64,000 nucleotides of DNA from positions 88,845-152,844 of the forward strand of contig NZ_JABTTS010000010.1 in NCBI RefSeq assembly GCF_018638295.1, given 5' to 3'. The position numbers were made by a program, and so were the translations under genes. This DNA is from Streptomyces sp. CHD11 (GTDB lineage: Bacteria; Actinomycetota; Actinomycetes; Streptomycetales; Streptomycetaceae). The notes under the pieces are model-generated. The model made no database searches. It was given only the letters and a program-made list of their open reading frames with translations, and had not been told where the DNA came from. Shown here piece by piece: positions 17,401 to 26,185 of this stretch. Numbering within the stretch: the first letter of the stretch is position 1; every line of letters begins with the position of its first letter.

Positions 17401-20400
17401 ATGGCCTCGTCGCCGCTGACCCCTTCCGCCGACAGCCGGACCCGCGTGTCCGCTCTCCGAGAGGCACTCGCCACCCGCGTGGTGGTCGCCGACGGAGCGA
17501 TGGGCACCATGCTCCAGGCCCAGGACCCCACCCTCGAGGACTTCCAGGACCTCGAGGGATGCAACGAGATCCTGAACGTGACCCGTCCGGACATCGTCCG
17601 TTCGGTCCATTCCGAGTACTTCGCCGCGGGAGTGGACTGCGTCGAGACCAACACCTTCGGCGCCAATCTCAGCGCCCTGGGCGAGTACGACATCGCCGAA
17701 CGGGTCACCGAACTGTCCGAGGCGGGTGCCCGGATCGCCCGCGAGTCGGCGGACGAGTTCGCCGCCCGGGACGGCCGGCCCCGCTGGGTCCTGGGCTCGA
17801 TGGGACCGGGCACCAAGCTGCCCACCCTCGGCCACACCACCTTCGCCGCCATCCGCGACGCCTACCAGCAGAACGCCGAAGGGCTGCTCGCGGGCGGCGC
17901 GGACGCGCTGCTGGTGGAGACGACCCAGGATCTGCTGCAGACCAAGGCCTCCGTCGTGGCCGCCCGGCGTGCGATGGAGATCGCCGGATTCGAGGTCCCG
18001 CTGATCGTGTCGGTCACGGTGGAGACGACGGGCACCATGCTGCTCGGCTCCGAGATCGGCGCCGCGCTCACCGCGCTGGAGCCGCTCGGCATCGACATGA
18101 TCGGCCTGAACTGTGCGACCGGTCCGGCCGAGATGAGCGAGCATCTGCGCTATCTGGCCCGGCACTCGCGCGTGAGACTGTCCTGCATGCCGAACGCGGG
18201 TCTGCCCGAGCTGACCAAGGACGGTGCGCGCTACCCGCTCTCCCCGGCAGAGCTGGCGGACGCCCAGGAGAACTTCGTACAGGACTACGGTCTGTCCCTG
18301 GTGGGCGGCTGCTGCGGTACGACGCCCGAGCACCTGCGACAGCTCGTCGAGCGGGTGAGCGATCTGGCACCGCGGGAGCGCGACCCGCGCCCGGAGCCGG
18401 GCGCCGCCTCGCTCTACCAGACCGTCCCCTTCCGTCAGGACACCGCGTACCTGGCGATCGGCGAGCGGACGAACGCCAACGGGTCGAAGAAGTTCCGGGA
18501 GGCGATGCTGGAGGGCCGCTGGGACGACTGCGTGGAGCTGGCCCGCGAGCAGATCCGCGAGGGTGCGCACATGCTCGACCTGTGTGTCGACTACGTCGGG
18601 CGGGACGGCGTGGCCGACATGGAGGAGCTGGCGGGGCGGTTCGCGACCGCTTCCACCCTGCCGATCGTGCTGGACTCCACCGAGGTGGACGTCATCCGGG
18701 CGGGGCTGGAGAAGCTGGGCGGCCGCGCGGTGATCAACTCGGTGAACTACGAGGACGGCGCCGGGCCGGAATCGCGCTTCGCCCGGGTCACCGAACTGGC
18801 CAGGGAGCACGGGGCCGCGCTGATCGCGCTGACCATCGACGAGGTGGGACAGGCCCGTACGGCGGAGAAGAAGGTGGAGATCGCCGAGCGGCTGATCGAC
18901 GACCTGACCGGGAACTGGGGCATCCACGAGGCGGACATCCTCATCGACTGCCTGACGTTCACCATCTGCACCGGTCAGGAGGAGTCGAGGGGAGACGGTC
19001 TGGCGACCATCGAGGGCATCCGCCGGCTCAAGGAGCGTCACCCCGAGGTGCAGACGACCCTCGGCCTGTCGAACATCTCCTTCGGTCTCAACCCGGCCGC
19101 CCGGATCCTGCTGAACTCCGTCTTCCTGGACGAGTGCGTCAAGGCCGGCCTGGACTCCGCGATCGTGCACGCCTCGAAGATCCTGCCGATCGCGCGGTTC
19201 AGCGAGGAAGAGGTCACCACGGCCCTGGACCTCATCCACGACCGCCGCCGTGAGGGTTACGACCCGCTGCAGAAGCTCATGCAGTTGTTCGAGGGCGCCA
19301 CCGCCAAGTCGCTGAAGGCGGGCAAGGCCGAGGAGCTGGCCTCGCTGCCGCTGGAGGAGCGCCTCAAGCGCCGCATCATCGACGGGGAGCGCAACGGTCT
19401 GGAGGCCGATCTGGACCAAGCGCTCACCGAGCGTCCGGCCCTGAAGATCGTCAACGACACGCTGCTGGACGGCATGAAGGTGGTGGGTGAGCTCTTCGGC
19501 TCCGGCCAGATGCAGCTGCCGTTCGTGCTCCAGTCCGCCGAGGTGATGAAGACCGCGGTGGCGCATCTGGAGCCGCACATGGAGAAGACCGACGAGGCCG
19601 GCAAGGGCACCATCGTGCTGGCCACCGTCCGCGGCGATGTGCACGACATCGGCAAGAACCTCGTCGACATCATCCTGTCGAACAACGGCTACACCGTGGT
19701 CAACCTGGGCATCAAGCAGCCCGTCTCCGCGATCCTGGACGCCGCCGACCAGCACAAGGCGGACGTCATCGGCATGTCCGGCCTGCTGGTCAAGTCCACC
19801 GTGATCATGAAGGAGAACCTCGAGGAGCTCAACCAGCGCGGACTCGCGGCCGACTACCCCGTCATCCTCGGCGGTGCCGCGCTGACCCGCGCCTACGTCG
19901 AACAGGACCTCCACGAGATCTACCGCGGTGAGGTCCGGTACGCCCGCGACGCCTTCGAGGGCCTGCGGCTGATGGACGCGCTCATCGGCATCAAGCGCGG
20001 TGTTCCCGGTGCCCAGCTGCCCGAACTGAGGCAGCGCCGGGTCCGCGCGGCCACCGTGGAGATCGAGGAGCGCCCCGAGGAGGGGCACGTCCGCTCGGAC
20101 GTGGCCACCGACAACCCGGTCCCCGACCCGCCGTTCCGGGGCACCCGGGTGATCAAGGGCATCCAGCTCAAGGAGTACGCGAGCTGGCTCGACGAGGGCG
20201 CCCTGTTCAAGGGGCAGTGGGGCCTGAAGCAGGCCCGTACCGGCGCGGGACCGACGTACGAGGAGCTCGTCGAGACCGAGGGACGGCCGAGACTGCGCGG
20301 GCTCCTGGACCGGCTCCAGACGGACAACCTGCTGGAGGCGGCCGTGGTCTACGGCTACTTCCCGTGCGTCTCCAAGGACGACGACCTGATCGTCCTGGAC

Positions 20401-20913
20401 GAGCAGGGCAACGAGCGCACCCGCTTCACCTTCCCCCGCCAGCGCCGCGGCCGCCGGCTCTGCCTGGCGGACTTCTTCCGCCCGGAGGAGTCCGGCGAGA
20501 CCGACGTCGTGGGCTTCCAGGTGGTCACGGTCGGCTCCCGCATCGGCGCGGAGACCGCGCGGATGTTCGAGGCCAACGCCTACCGCGACTACCTGGAGCT
20601 GCACGGGCTGTCGGTGCAGCTGGCCGAGGCCCTCGCCGAGTACTGGCACGCGCGGGTCCGTTCCGAACTGGGATTCGCGGGGGAGGACCCGGCCGCGATG
20701 GAGGACATGTTCGCCCTGAAGTACCGGGGCGCCCGGTTCTCCCTCGGCTACGGCGCCTGTCCGGACCTGGAGGACCGTGCGAAGATCGCCGCTCTGGTGG
20801 AGCCGGAGCGCATCGGCGTCGAGCTCTCCGAGGAGTTCCAGCTGCACCCCGAGCAGTCCACGGACGCCATCGTGATCCACCACCCGGAGGCCAAGTACTT
20901 CAACGCGCGCTGA
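17401..20913 (+). CDS. metH: Cobalamin-dependent methionine synthase
   Basis: A 1170-aa four-module enzyme that methylates homocysteine from 5-methyl-THF through methylcobalamin. The homocysteine domain (1 to about 330) ends in the zinc-binding GGCCGTTP (302-309). The pterin-binding domain follows (YLAIGERTNANGSKKFREAMLEG onwards, about 350-620). The B12 domain has DVHDIGKNLV (about 745-754), with the His that ligates cobalt. The C-terminal AdoMet-dependent reactivation domain (about 890-1170) contains RIGAETARMFEANAYRDYLELHGL. Length is normal. ATG with GGGAG about 8 nt upstream. The leader of roughly 90 nt shows no B12, SAM or SAH riboswitch that I recognise. A palindromic hairpin follows the stop. 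Confidence 0.97.
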   Translation: MASSPLTPSADSRTRVSALREALATRVVVADGAMGTMLQAQDPTLEDFQDLEGCNEILNVTRPDIVRSVHSEYFAAGVDCVETNTFGANLSALGEYDIAERVTELSEAGARIARESADEFAARDGRPRWVLGSMGPGTKLPTLGHTTFAAIRDAYQQNAEGLLAGGADALLVETTQDLLQTKASVVAARRAMEIAGFEVPLIVSVTVETTGTMLLGSEIGAALTALEPLGIDMIGLNCATGPAEMSEHLRYLARHSRVRLSCMPNAGLPELTKDGARYPLSPAELADAQENFVQDYGLSLVGGCCGTTPEHLRQLVERVSDLAPRERDPRPEPGAASLYQTVPFRQDTAYLAIGERTNANGSKKFREAMLEGRWDDCVELAREQIREGAHMLDLCVDYVGRDGVADMEELAGRFATASTLPIVLDSTEVDVIRAGLEKLGGRAVINSVNYEDGAGPESRFARVTELAREHGAALIALTIDEVGQARTAEKKVEIAERLIDDLTGNWGIHEADILIDCLTFTICTGQEESRGDGLATIEGIRRLKERHPEVQTTLGLSNISFGLNPAARILLNSVFLDECVKAGLDSAIVHASKILPIARFSEEEVTTALDLIHDRRREGYDPLQKLMQLFEGATAKSLKAGKAEELASLPLEERLKRRIIDGERNGLEADLDQALTERPALKIVNDTLLDGMKVVGELFGSGQMQLPFVLQSAEVMKTAVAHLEPHMEKTDEAGKGTIVLATVRGDVHDIGKNLVDIILSNNGYTVVNLGIKQPVSAILDAADQHKADVIGMSGLLVKSTVIMKENLEELNQRGLAADYPVILGGAALTRAYVEQDLHEIYRGEVRYARDAFEGLRLMDALIGIKRGVPGAQLPELRQRRVRAATVEIEERPEEGHVRSDVATDNPVPDPPFRGTRVIKGIQLKEYASWLDEGALFKGQWGLKQARTGAGPTYEELVETEGRPRLRGLLDRLQTDNLLEAAVVYGYFPCVSKDDDLIVLDEQGNERTRFTFPRQRRGRRLCLADFFRPEESGETDVVGFQVVTVGSRIGAETARMFEANAYRDYLELHGLSVQLAEALAEYWHARVRSELGFAGEDPAAMEDMFALKYRGARFSLGYGACPDLEDRAKIAALVEPERIGVELSEEFQLHPEQSTDAIVIHHPEAKYFNAR

Positions 20914-20931
20914 GGCGCCCGCGCGGGCGCC
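20914..20931 (+). terminator. Short GC palindrome after metH
   Basis: An 18-nt complete palindrome begins right after the metH stop codon and can fold into a 7-bp stem. It is a plausible terminator without a T tract. Confidence 0.5.
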
Positions 20932-20976
20932 CGTGGACCGTCGCACGCGTCACATCAGGCGTTCCGGTCCCGCACG

Positions 20977-20982
20977 ACGTAC
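20977..20982 (+). promoter_or_regulatory. Candidate -10 box for the HAD phosphatase gene
   Basis: TACACT would start transcription near 20989, giving a leader of about 65 nt that contains the 13-bp hairpin at 20999-21029. No convincing -35 was seen. Confidence 0.35.
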
Positions 20983-20998
20983 ACTTGTCGGTCCACCG

Positions 20999-21029
20999 CA
21001 GGCCGGTTCCCCTCGTGGGAACCGGCCTG
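20999..21029 (+). terminator. 13-bp hairpin just upstream of the HAD gene's ribosome binding site
   Basis: A perfect 13-bp stem (20999-21011 with 21017-21029) and a 5-nt loop lie 86 bp after metH and 12 nt before AGGAGG. It could terminate metH transcripts, or be a 5' leader structure of the next gene. The sequence alone does not decide between them. Confidence 0.55.
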
Positions 21030-21053
21030 ATCGTCCCTCAAGGAGGTATGTGG

Positions 21054-21755
21054 ATGACCAGTACGGTCCCCGCGCTCGGAACTCTTCACTCCGGAGGCTC
21101 GGCCCTCCAGGCCGTGCTCCTCGACATGGACGGCACCCTGGTGGACACCGAGGGCTTCTGGTGGGACGTCGAGAAGGACGTCTTCGCCTCCCTCGGCCAC
21201 ACCCTCGACGACGCCTGGCGCCATGTGGTGGTCGGCGGCCCGATGACCCGCAGCGCCGGGTTCCTCATCGAGGCGACCGGTGCCGACATCGGTCTCGCCG
21301 AACTGACGGTGCTGCTCAACGACGGCTTCGAGGACCGTATCGACCGCGACCTGCCGCTGATGCCGGGCGCAGCGCGGCTGCTCGCCGAGCTGTCGGAGTA
21401 CGAGATTCCGACGGCGCTCGTCTCCGCCTCCCACCGGCGCATCATCGACCGGGTGCTGACCACGCTGGGCCCGCGGCATTTCGCGCTCTCGGTCGCGGGT
21501 GACGAGGTGCCGCGCACCAAGCCGCACCCCGACCCGTACCTCGCGGCGGCCGCCGGACTCGGTGTGGATCCCGTGCGGTGCGCCGTCGTGGAGGACACCG
21601 TGACCGGGGTGACCGCCGGCGAGGCGGCGGGCTGCCAGGTCGTGGCGGTGCCCTCGGTGGGACCGATCCCACCGGCCGACCGGCGTACGGTCGTCCCCTC
21701 GCTGGAAGTCGTGAACCTGACATTCCTGCACGGTCTGATGACCCAAATGCGCTAG
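21054..21755 (+). CDS. HAD-superfamily hydrolase (beta-phosphoglucomutase-like)
   Basis: A 233-aa haloacid-dehalogenase phosphatase or mutase. Motif I VLLDMDGTLVDTEG (about 21-34) carries the nucleophile Asp and acid/base Asp. Motif II is ALVSAS, motif III DEVPRTKPHPDPYL, and motif IV CAVVEDTVTGVTAG. The helical cap lies between I and II (subclass I). The substrate is unknown. The ATG at 21054 is preferred over the ATG at 21048 because AGGAGG (21041-21046) is 7 nt from it and only 1 nt from the other. The last segment (NLTFLHGLMTQMR) is short and ordinary. Confidence 0.9.
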   Translation: MTSTVPALGTLHSGGSALQAVLLDMDGTLVDTEGFWWDVEKDVFASLGHTLDDAWRHVVVGGPMTRSAGFLIEATGADIGLAELTVLLNDGFEDRIDRDLPLMPGAARLLAELSEYEIPTALVSASHRRIIDRVLTTLGPRHFALSVAGDEVPRTKPHPDPYLAAAAGLGVDPVRCAVVEDTVTGVTAGEAAGCQVVAVPSVGPIPPADRRTVVPSLEVVNLTFLHGLMTQMR

Positions 21756-22197
21756 GTGTTCACTTAGCGTACGGTGGCCGCGGAAAGCGGAATTCGTGGC
21801 TCTCGGTTCCCGGTGACGGGATGTTGCCCGAAAGGAATCGTTCCGGTGGCCGATGGCCGACTTCCCGCCCGGATCGGCTTTTTTCACATGTGAGGTTCAC
21901 CACATGGAAGAAGGTCGACAACGATGTCCGGGTGTGCCGTCCGTCCGATTTCGGACGTCACGGGTGCGCCTTTGTGTCCCGATTGATGGGAAGGTGCACT
22001 AATCCTTCCCCGGGTACCTTCGCCGATGCGTTCACACCCGGTTTCACTGCGTGATGAGCCGCCAACTCCGGCTGCCGCGAACCGTCCTGCGGGTGCGGAC
22101 TAATGTCGTCGCGAGAACCTCGCCCCCATCCCTGTGATCCGCTGCAACAACCCGCATGCCGGATACACGGAGTCGACAGTCCTGGAGAAACTCGAGC
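21756..22197. other. Intergenic region with a terminator
   Basis: 442 bp without a gene. The left third holds a T-tailed hairpin (21849-21884). The rest is less GC-rich than coding DNA and must contain the promoter of the peptide-binding lipoprotein gene. A TAATGT box near 22099 is possible but has no recognisable -35. Confidence 0.5.
21849..21884 (+). terminator. T-tailed terminator after the HAD gene
   Basis: The arms GCCGAT (21849-21854) and ATCGGC (21873-21878) close a loop with some inner pairing, and are followed by six T residues. This is one of the few classical T-tailed terminators in the window. Confidence 0.65.
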
Positions 22198-23805
22198 ATG
22201 AACCGTAAGACTTTGGTGCTGGCGGCCGCGATGGGCCTGCTCGCGCCGGTGCTCGCCGCCTGCGGCGACACCGACGGCGGGAGCGGCGACGGTGATGCGA
22301 TCGTCGTGGGCACCACGGACCGGTTCACCGCATCCAAGGAAGAGGGCCCCGCGCCCCTCGACCCGGCCTGGGCCTACGACGTCGGTACCTGGAACATCCT
22401 GCGGCAGACCGTCCAGACCCTGATGGTCCAGCCCAGGGGCGACGGTGAGCCGGTGCCCGAGGCCGCCGAGTCGTGCGGATTCACCGACGCCGGCAACGAG
22501 CGCTACAGCTGCACCCTGCGTGACGGCCTCAAGTTCGCGAACGGCGACGAGATCACCGCGCAGGACGTGAAGTTCTCCATCGACCGGGCCCTCGCCATCA
22601 AGGGCGACAGTGGCGTCTTCGCGCTGCTGTCCACCATCGACACCGTCGAGACGCAGGGCGACCGCGAGGTGATCTTCCACCTCAACAGCGCCGACGCCAC
22701 CTTCCCGTACAAGCTGTCCACCCCGGTCTCGGGCATCGTCAACCCGGACGCCTACGAGAAGAACAAGCTGCGCGAGGGCTTCGAGGTCGACAGCTCCGGT
22801 CCGTACACCCTCGACAGCACGGTCGAGGACGGCGTGATGGTCCGGGCCACCTTCATCAAGAACCCCCACTACAAGGGTGCGCTGGAGGTGAACAACGACA
22901 AGGTCGAGATGGTCTCCTTCGACGACTCGGACGCCATGGGCGAGGCGCTGGAGAAGGGTGAGATCCACCTGATGAACCGCAGCATGTCGCCGGAGCAGAT
23001 CCAGAAGCTCAGCACCGCCACCGACGGGGAGATCGAGGTCGTCGAGTCGCCCGGCCTGGAGATCCGCTACCTGGCCTTCAACACCGAGGCCGAGTCCGTG
23101 GAGGACAAGGCCGTCCGCCAGGCGATGGCCCAGGTCATCAACCGCAGCGAACTGGTCGGCAAGGTCTACGGCTCCCAGGCCCAGCCGCTGTTCTCGCTCG
23201 TCCCCGCAGGCGTCACCGGCCACTCGAACGCGTTCTTCAACAAGTACGGCGACCCGAGCGTGGCCAAGGCCCGTGAGCTGATGGAGGACGCCGGCATCAG
23301 CACCCCGGTGCGGCTGACCCTGCACTACACGCACGACCACTACGGTCCCGCCACCAAGGGCGAGTTCGAGCAGCTGAGCAAGCAGCTCAACGACAGCGGC
23401 CTGTTCGAGACCGACATCAAGAACGAGACCTGGGACAAGTACAAGAAGGCCGCTCAGGACGGCAAGTACGACGTCTACGGCATGGGCTGGTTCCCCGACT
23501 ACCCGGACGCCGACGCCTTCACGGCGCCGTTCCTCGACAAGGACAACTTCCTCAACTCGCCGTACGCGAACAACGAGATCATCAAGAAGCTGATCCCGGA
23601 GTCGCGCCGCCAGGCCGACCGGCTGTCCGCCTCCGACAGTCTCACGGAGATCCAGGACATCGTCGCCCTGGACGTTCCCGTGCTGCCCCTGTGGCAGGGC
23701 AAGCAGTACGTCGCCACGCGTGACGACATCACCGGTACCGCGTACGCGCTCAACTCGTCCTCCACGCTCCAGCTCTGGGAGCTCGGCCGCGGCGTCAGCG
23801 ACTGA
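22198..23805 (+). CDS. Peptide ABC transporter substrate-binding lipoprotein (family 5)
   Basis: A 535-aa extracellular lipoprotein. The signal peptide MNRKTLVLAAAMGLLAPVLAACG ends in the lipobox VLAAC, with the lipidated Cys at about residue 22. The mature protein is an SBP_bac_5 (DppA/OppA-type) receptor: LRQTVQTLMV, YSCTLRDGLKFANGDEITAQDVKFSIDRAL and VRQAMAQVINRSELV are family landmarks. It binds di- or oligopeptides or similar ligands for import. No permease or ATPase genes lie beside it, so it must use a transporter encoded elsewhere. GGAG about 10 nt before the ATG. A decayed paralogue follows. Confidence 0.93.
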   Translation: MNRKTLVLAAAMGLLAPVLAACGDTDGGSGDGDAIVVGTTDRFTASKEEGPAPLDPAWAYDVGTWNILRQTVQTLMVQPRGDGEPVPEAAESCGFTDAGNERYSCTLRDGLKFANGDEITAQDVKFSIDRALAIKGDSGVFALLSTIDTVETQGDREVIFHLNSADATFPYKLSTPVSGIVNPDAYEKNKLREGFEVDSSGPYTLDSTVEDGVMVRATFIKNPHYKGALEVNNDKVEMVSFDDSDAMGEALEKGEIHLMNRSMSPEQIQKLSTATDGEIEVVESPGLEIRYLAFNTEAESVEDKAVRQAMAQVINRSELVGKVYGSQAQPLFSLVPAGVTGHSNAFFNKYGDPSVAKARELMEDAGISTPVRLTLHYTHDHYGPATKGEFEQLSKQLNDSGLFETDIKNETWDKYKKAAQDGKYDVYGMGWFPDYPDADAFTAPFLDKDNFLNSPYANNEIIKKLIPESRRQADRLSASDSLTEIQDIVALDVPVLPLWQGKQYVATRDDITGTAYALNSSSTLQLWELGRGVSD

Positions 23806-23867
23806 CGATCCGTACCGGCTCCGACAGGTGGCGGGCCGGGGCAACGGAACGAGACGAGGCGCAGCAC

Positions 23868-24345
23868 GTGAATCCGTGCGGCCAGGGGCCGGTCCCGCCG
23901 ATCGTGGCGGGGTCGGCCCCCGGCCGTCTGCCGAGCGGCTGTGGCACCGGGAACGGTGGCGGTGGAGCGGGCGGCTCCGGCGTCGTGGTGGGGATGTCCG
24001 GCGACGTCCTCGCCACCGACCCGGCCTCGGGCTGCGACCCCGGCTCCCGGCTGTTGTCCGACGACGTCTTCCAGCCGCGCTCGGCTTCCCCGGGGAGCCG
24101 AGCCGCAGCCGGACGCCGCCGAGGCTGCCTCCCGGACACCGGCACCCGCACCCGCACCCGCACCCCGCGCGCGGGACGGGCCGGAGTCCGCCGACGGTGA
24201 GCCGCTCACCGCGAAGGACGTGAGGTTCGCCTTCGACCGCATGCGGAAGACCAGCGACCTCGACGTCATGTCCCCCCCCAAGACGTCACCACCCCCGACG
24301 CGAGGACGGTCGTCTCCTGGGAACCGCGCCAGGTCCGACACCCGC
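23868..24345 (+). pseudogene. Decayed second peptide-binding lipoprotein gene
   Basis: Pieces of an SBP_bac_5 lipoprotein remain, spread over two frames. From the GTG at 23868, frame A gives a damaged signal region, then CGTGNGGGGAGGSGVVVGMS and DDVFQPRSASP. Frame B gives LPRGAEPQPDAAEA. Frame A again gives PDTGTRTRTRTPRAG (an eroded CTLRDG segment). Frame B gives DGEPLTAKDVRFAFDRM. Frame A then gives DVTTPDARTVVSWEPRQV. These follow the order of the intact neighbour at 22198-23805 (GDEITAQDVKFSIDRAL and so on). At least four frame changes are needed. About two thirds of the gene is missing, cut off just before the response regulator's 3' end. Confidence 0.75.
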
Positions 24346-24363
24346 GGCCCTACGACGAGGGCG

Positions 24364-25035
24364 CTACTGTGCGCCGGGGCGCACCAGGCCGCTCTCGTAG
24401 GCGTACACCGCCGCCTGCACCCGGTCACGCAGGCCCAGCTTGTTCAGCACATGCCCGACGTGGGTCTTGACGGTGGTCTCACTGACGAACAGATCGGCGG
24501 CGATCTCCGCGTTGGACAGCCCGCGGGCCACCAGCTTCAGCACCTCGACCTCACGGTCGGTCAGCGTGTGCAGGGTGTCCGGTACCGGTTCGTCACCGGA
24601 CGGCAGGTGAGTGGCGTACTTGTCCAGCAGCCGGCGCGTGATGCTCGGCGCGAGCATCGCCTCCCCGGCGGCCACCACGCGGATCGCCTGCACCAGTTCA
24701 TTGGCGGGGGCGTCCTTGAGCAGGAAGCCGCTGGCCCCCGCCTTCAGCGCCTCCACCACGTACTCGTCGAGATCGAACGTTGTCAGCACCAGCACCTTCG
24801 CCGGCCCGTTCCGTTCCGGCCCGGTGATCTGCCGGGTCGCCTCCACCCCGTCCATCCGCGGCATGCGGATGTCCATCAGGACCACATCGGGCTGCAGCGC
24901 CCGCACCTGGTCCAGGGCCTGAAGGCCGTCTCCGGCCTCGCCGACGACCGCGAGATCCTGCTCGGCCTCCAGAATCATCCGGAACCCGGTGCGCAGCAGC
25001 GGCTGGTCGTCGACCAGTAGGACGCGGATGGCCAC
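24364..25035 (-). CDS. NarL/FixJ-family response regulator (orphan)
   Basis: A 223-aa two-component regulator. The receiver domain (1 to about 125) has the acidic pair VDDQ (Asp9/10), the phospho-acceptor in DVVLMDIRMPRMDG (about Asp54), the switch Thr in VLTTFD and Lys in FLLKDAP. The C-terminal LuxR helix-turn-helix is LTDREVEVLKLVARGLSNAEIAADLFVSETTVKTHVGHVLNKLGLRDRVQAAVYAYE (about 158-215). No sensor kinase is adjacent; the upstream gene in the same unit is a RecB-type nuclease, 14 nt away. GTG start with GAAGGAG upstream. The targets are unknown. Confidence 0.92.
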   Translation of the reverse strand: MAIRVLLVDDQPLLRTGFRMILEAEQDLAVVGEAGDGLQALDQVRALQPDVVLMDIRMPRMDGVEATRQITGPERNGPAKVLVLTTFDLDEYVVEALKAGASGFLLKDAPANELVQAIRVVAAGEAMLAPSITRRLLDKYATHLPSGDEPVPDTLHTLTDREVEVLKLVARGLSNAEIAADLFVSETTVKTHVGHVLNKLGLRDRVQAAVYAYESGLVRPGAQ

Positions 25036-25049
25036 GTAAGTCTCCTTCG

Positions 25050-25994
25050 CTAGTCCGGTCCCATTCTGCCCTGGTGCTCCCCGCCGGACTCAGCCGCCCT
25101 CACCGGGAGCGGATACGGAGGGGGAGTGCCGCCGAACTCCGGGCAGTGCGCCTGGTGGTCGCACCAGCCGCACAGCTTCGTCGGACGCGGCCGCCAGTCG
25201 CCCGTCTCGGTCGCCAGCCGGATCGCCTCCCACAGCGCGAGCAGCTTGCGCTCTACCCGCTCCAGATCGGCCGGGACCGGGTCGTAGGTCACCACGTCAC
25301 CGCTGCCCAGATACACGAGCTGGAGCCGGCGCGGGATCACCCGCTTCAGCCGCCACACCACCAGCGCGTAGAACTTCATCTGGAACAACGCCCCCTCCGC
25401 GTACTCCGGGCGCGGGGCCTTGCCGGTCTTGTAGTCGACGATCCGCACCTCGCCGGTGGGCGCCACGTCCACCCGGTCGATGATCCCGCGCAGCCGCAGC
25501 CCGGAGTCCAGCTCCGCCTCGACGGACAGCTCCCGCTCGGCGGGCTCCAGCCTGCTCGGATCCTCCAGCCCGAACCAGCGCTCCACCAGCGTCTCGGCCT
25601 GGGCCAGCCAGCGCGCGAGCCGCTCGCCCTCCGGATCGTCGGCGAACAGCTCCACGACCTCCGGACGGGACTCGCGCAGCCGGTCCCACTGGCCCGGGAC
25701 CAGCGCCTTCGCCCGCGGCACGGTGCGCTCGGCCGCAGGAGCGTCGAAAAGGCGCTCCAGCACCGCGTGCACCAGCGTGCCCCGGGTCGCCGCCTCGCTC
25801 GGCTTCTCCGGCAGCCGGTCGATCACCCGGAAGCGGTACAGCAGCGGGCACTGCATGAAGTCACTCGCGCGCGAGGGGGACAGTGAGGCGGGCGCCGTGG
25901 CGCGGGCCCCGGTCACCACGACCGGGTCCGCCGCCGCCTCTGCCGTGACCGGTCCGCTGTCGGGCCGCGTCGCGCCCTCGGTGCTCGTCTCCAT
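25050..25994 (-). CDS. RecB/PD-(D/E)XK nuclease with predicted Fe-S cluster
   Basis: A 314-aa single-domain RecB-family exonuclease. The active site is legible: His in RGTLVHAVLERLF (about 85), Asp in RGIIDRVDVAP, and the DxK pair in VRIVDYKTGKAPR. Cys in DFMQCPLLYRF (about 51) plus CGWCDHQAHC near the C-terminus give the four ligands of the AddB/Cas4-type 4Fe-4S staple. It probably degrades or trims DNA ends; the partner is unknown. ATG at 25994; a TAAGGT box lies 8 nt upstream with no Shine-Dalgarno, so a leaderless transcript is possible. It is likely co-transcribed with the response regulator downstream. Confidence 0.88.
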   Translation of the reverse strand: METSTEGATRPDSGPVTAEAAADPVVVTGARATAPASLSPSRASDFMQCPLLYRFRVIDRLPEKPSEAATRGTLVHAVLERLFDAPAAERTVPRAKALVPGQWDRLRESRPEVVELFADDPEGERLARWLAQAETLVERWFGLEDPSRLEPAERELSVEAELDSGLRLRGIIDRVDVAPTGEVRIVDYKTGKAPRPEYAEGALFQMKFYALVVWRLKRVIPRRLQLVYLGSGDVVTYDPVPADLERVERKLLALWEAIRLATETGDWRPRPTKLCGWCDHQAHCPEFGGTPPPYPLPVRAAESGGEHQGRMGPD

Positions 25995-26037
25995 GCCCAC
26001 AGACCTTACGGCCCGCCACCGACAACGCGGCGTGAGC

Positions 26038-26087
26038 GAAGGGAGAGGAGGGGGAAGAAGGGAAAGAAGGGGAAGGAGGGGAAGAGA
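26038..26087 (+). promoter_or_regulatory. 50-nt uninterrupted purine tract with G-quadruplex potential
   Basis: All 50 bases are A or G. From 26050 on, G-runs of 5, 3, 4 and 4 are separated by loops of 5, 6 and 5 nt, which fits the usual four-run quadruplex pattern. It lies in the divergent promoter gap between the RecB-type nuclease and the site-2 protease. The tract is directly visible; the structure and any regulation are inferred. Confidence 0.55.
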
Positions 26088-26185
26088 CAAGGGTGCCGGG
26101 GGGAACGAGCGGCGATCGCCGCATACCATCGACGTGAGACCTCCCGTCCGGCAGGCGCGGGACAGCAGCGAACGAGGGGACACCG

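Noticed and set aside
17176..20946. A 1256-codon minus-strand open frame
   Set aside because: It is antisense to metH over its whole length and has the low-complexity composition of a shadow frame.
21958..23844. A 628-codon minus-strand open frame
   Set aside because: Antisense to the peptide-binding lipoprotein, which has a signal peptide and family motifs. The antisense product has none.
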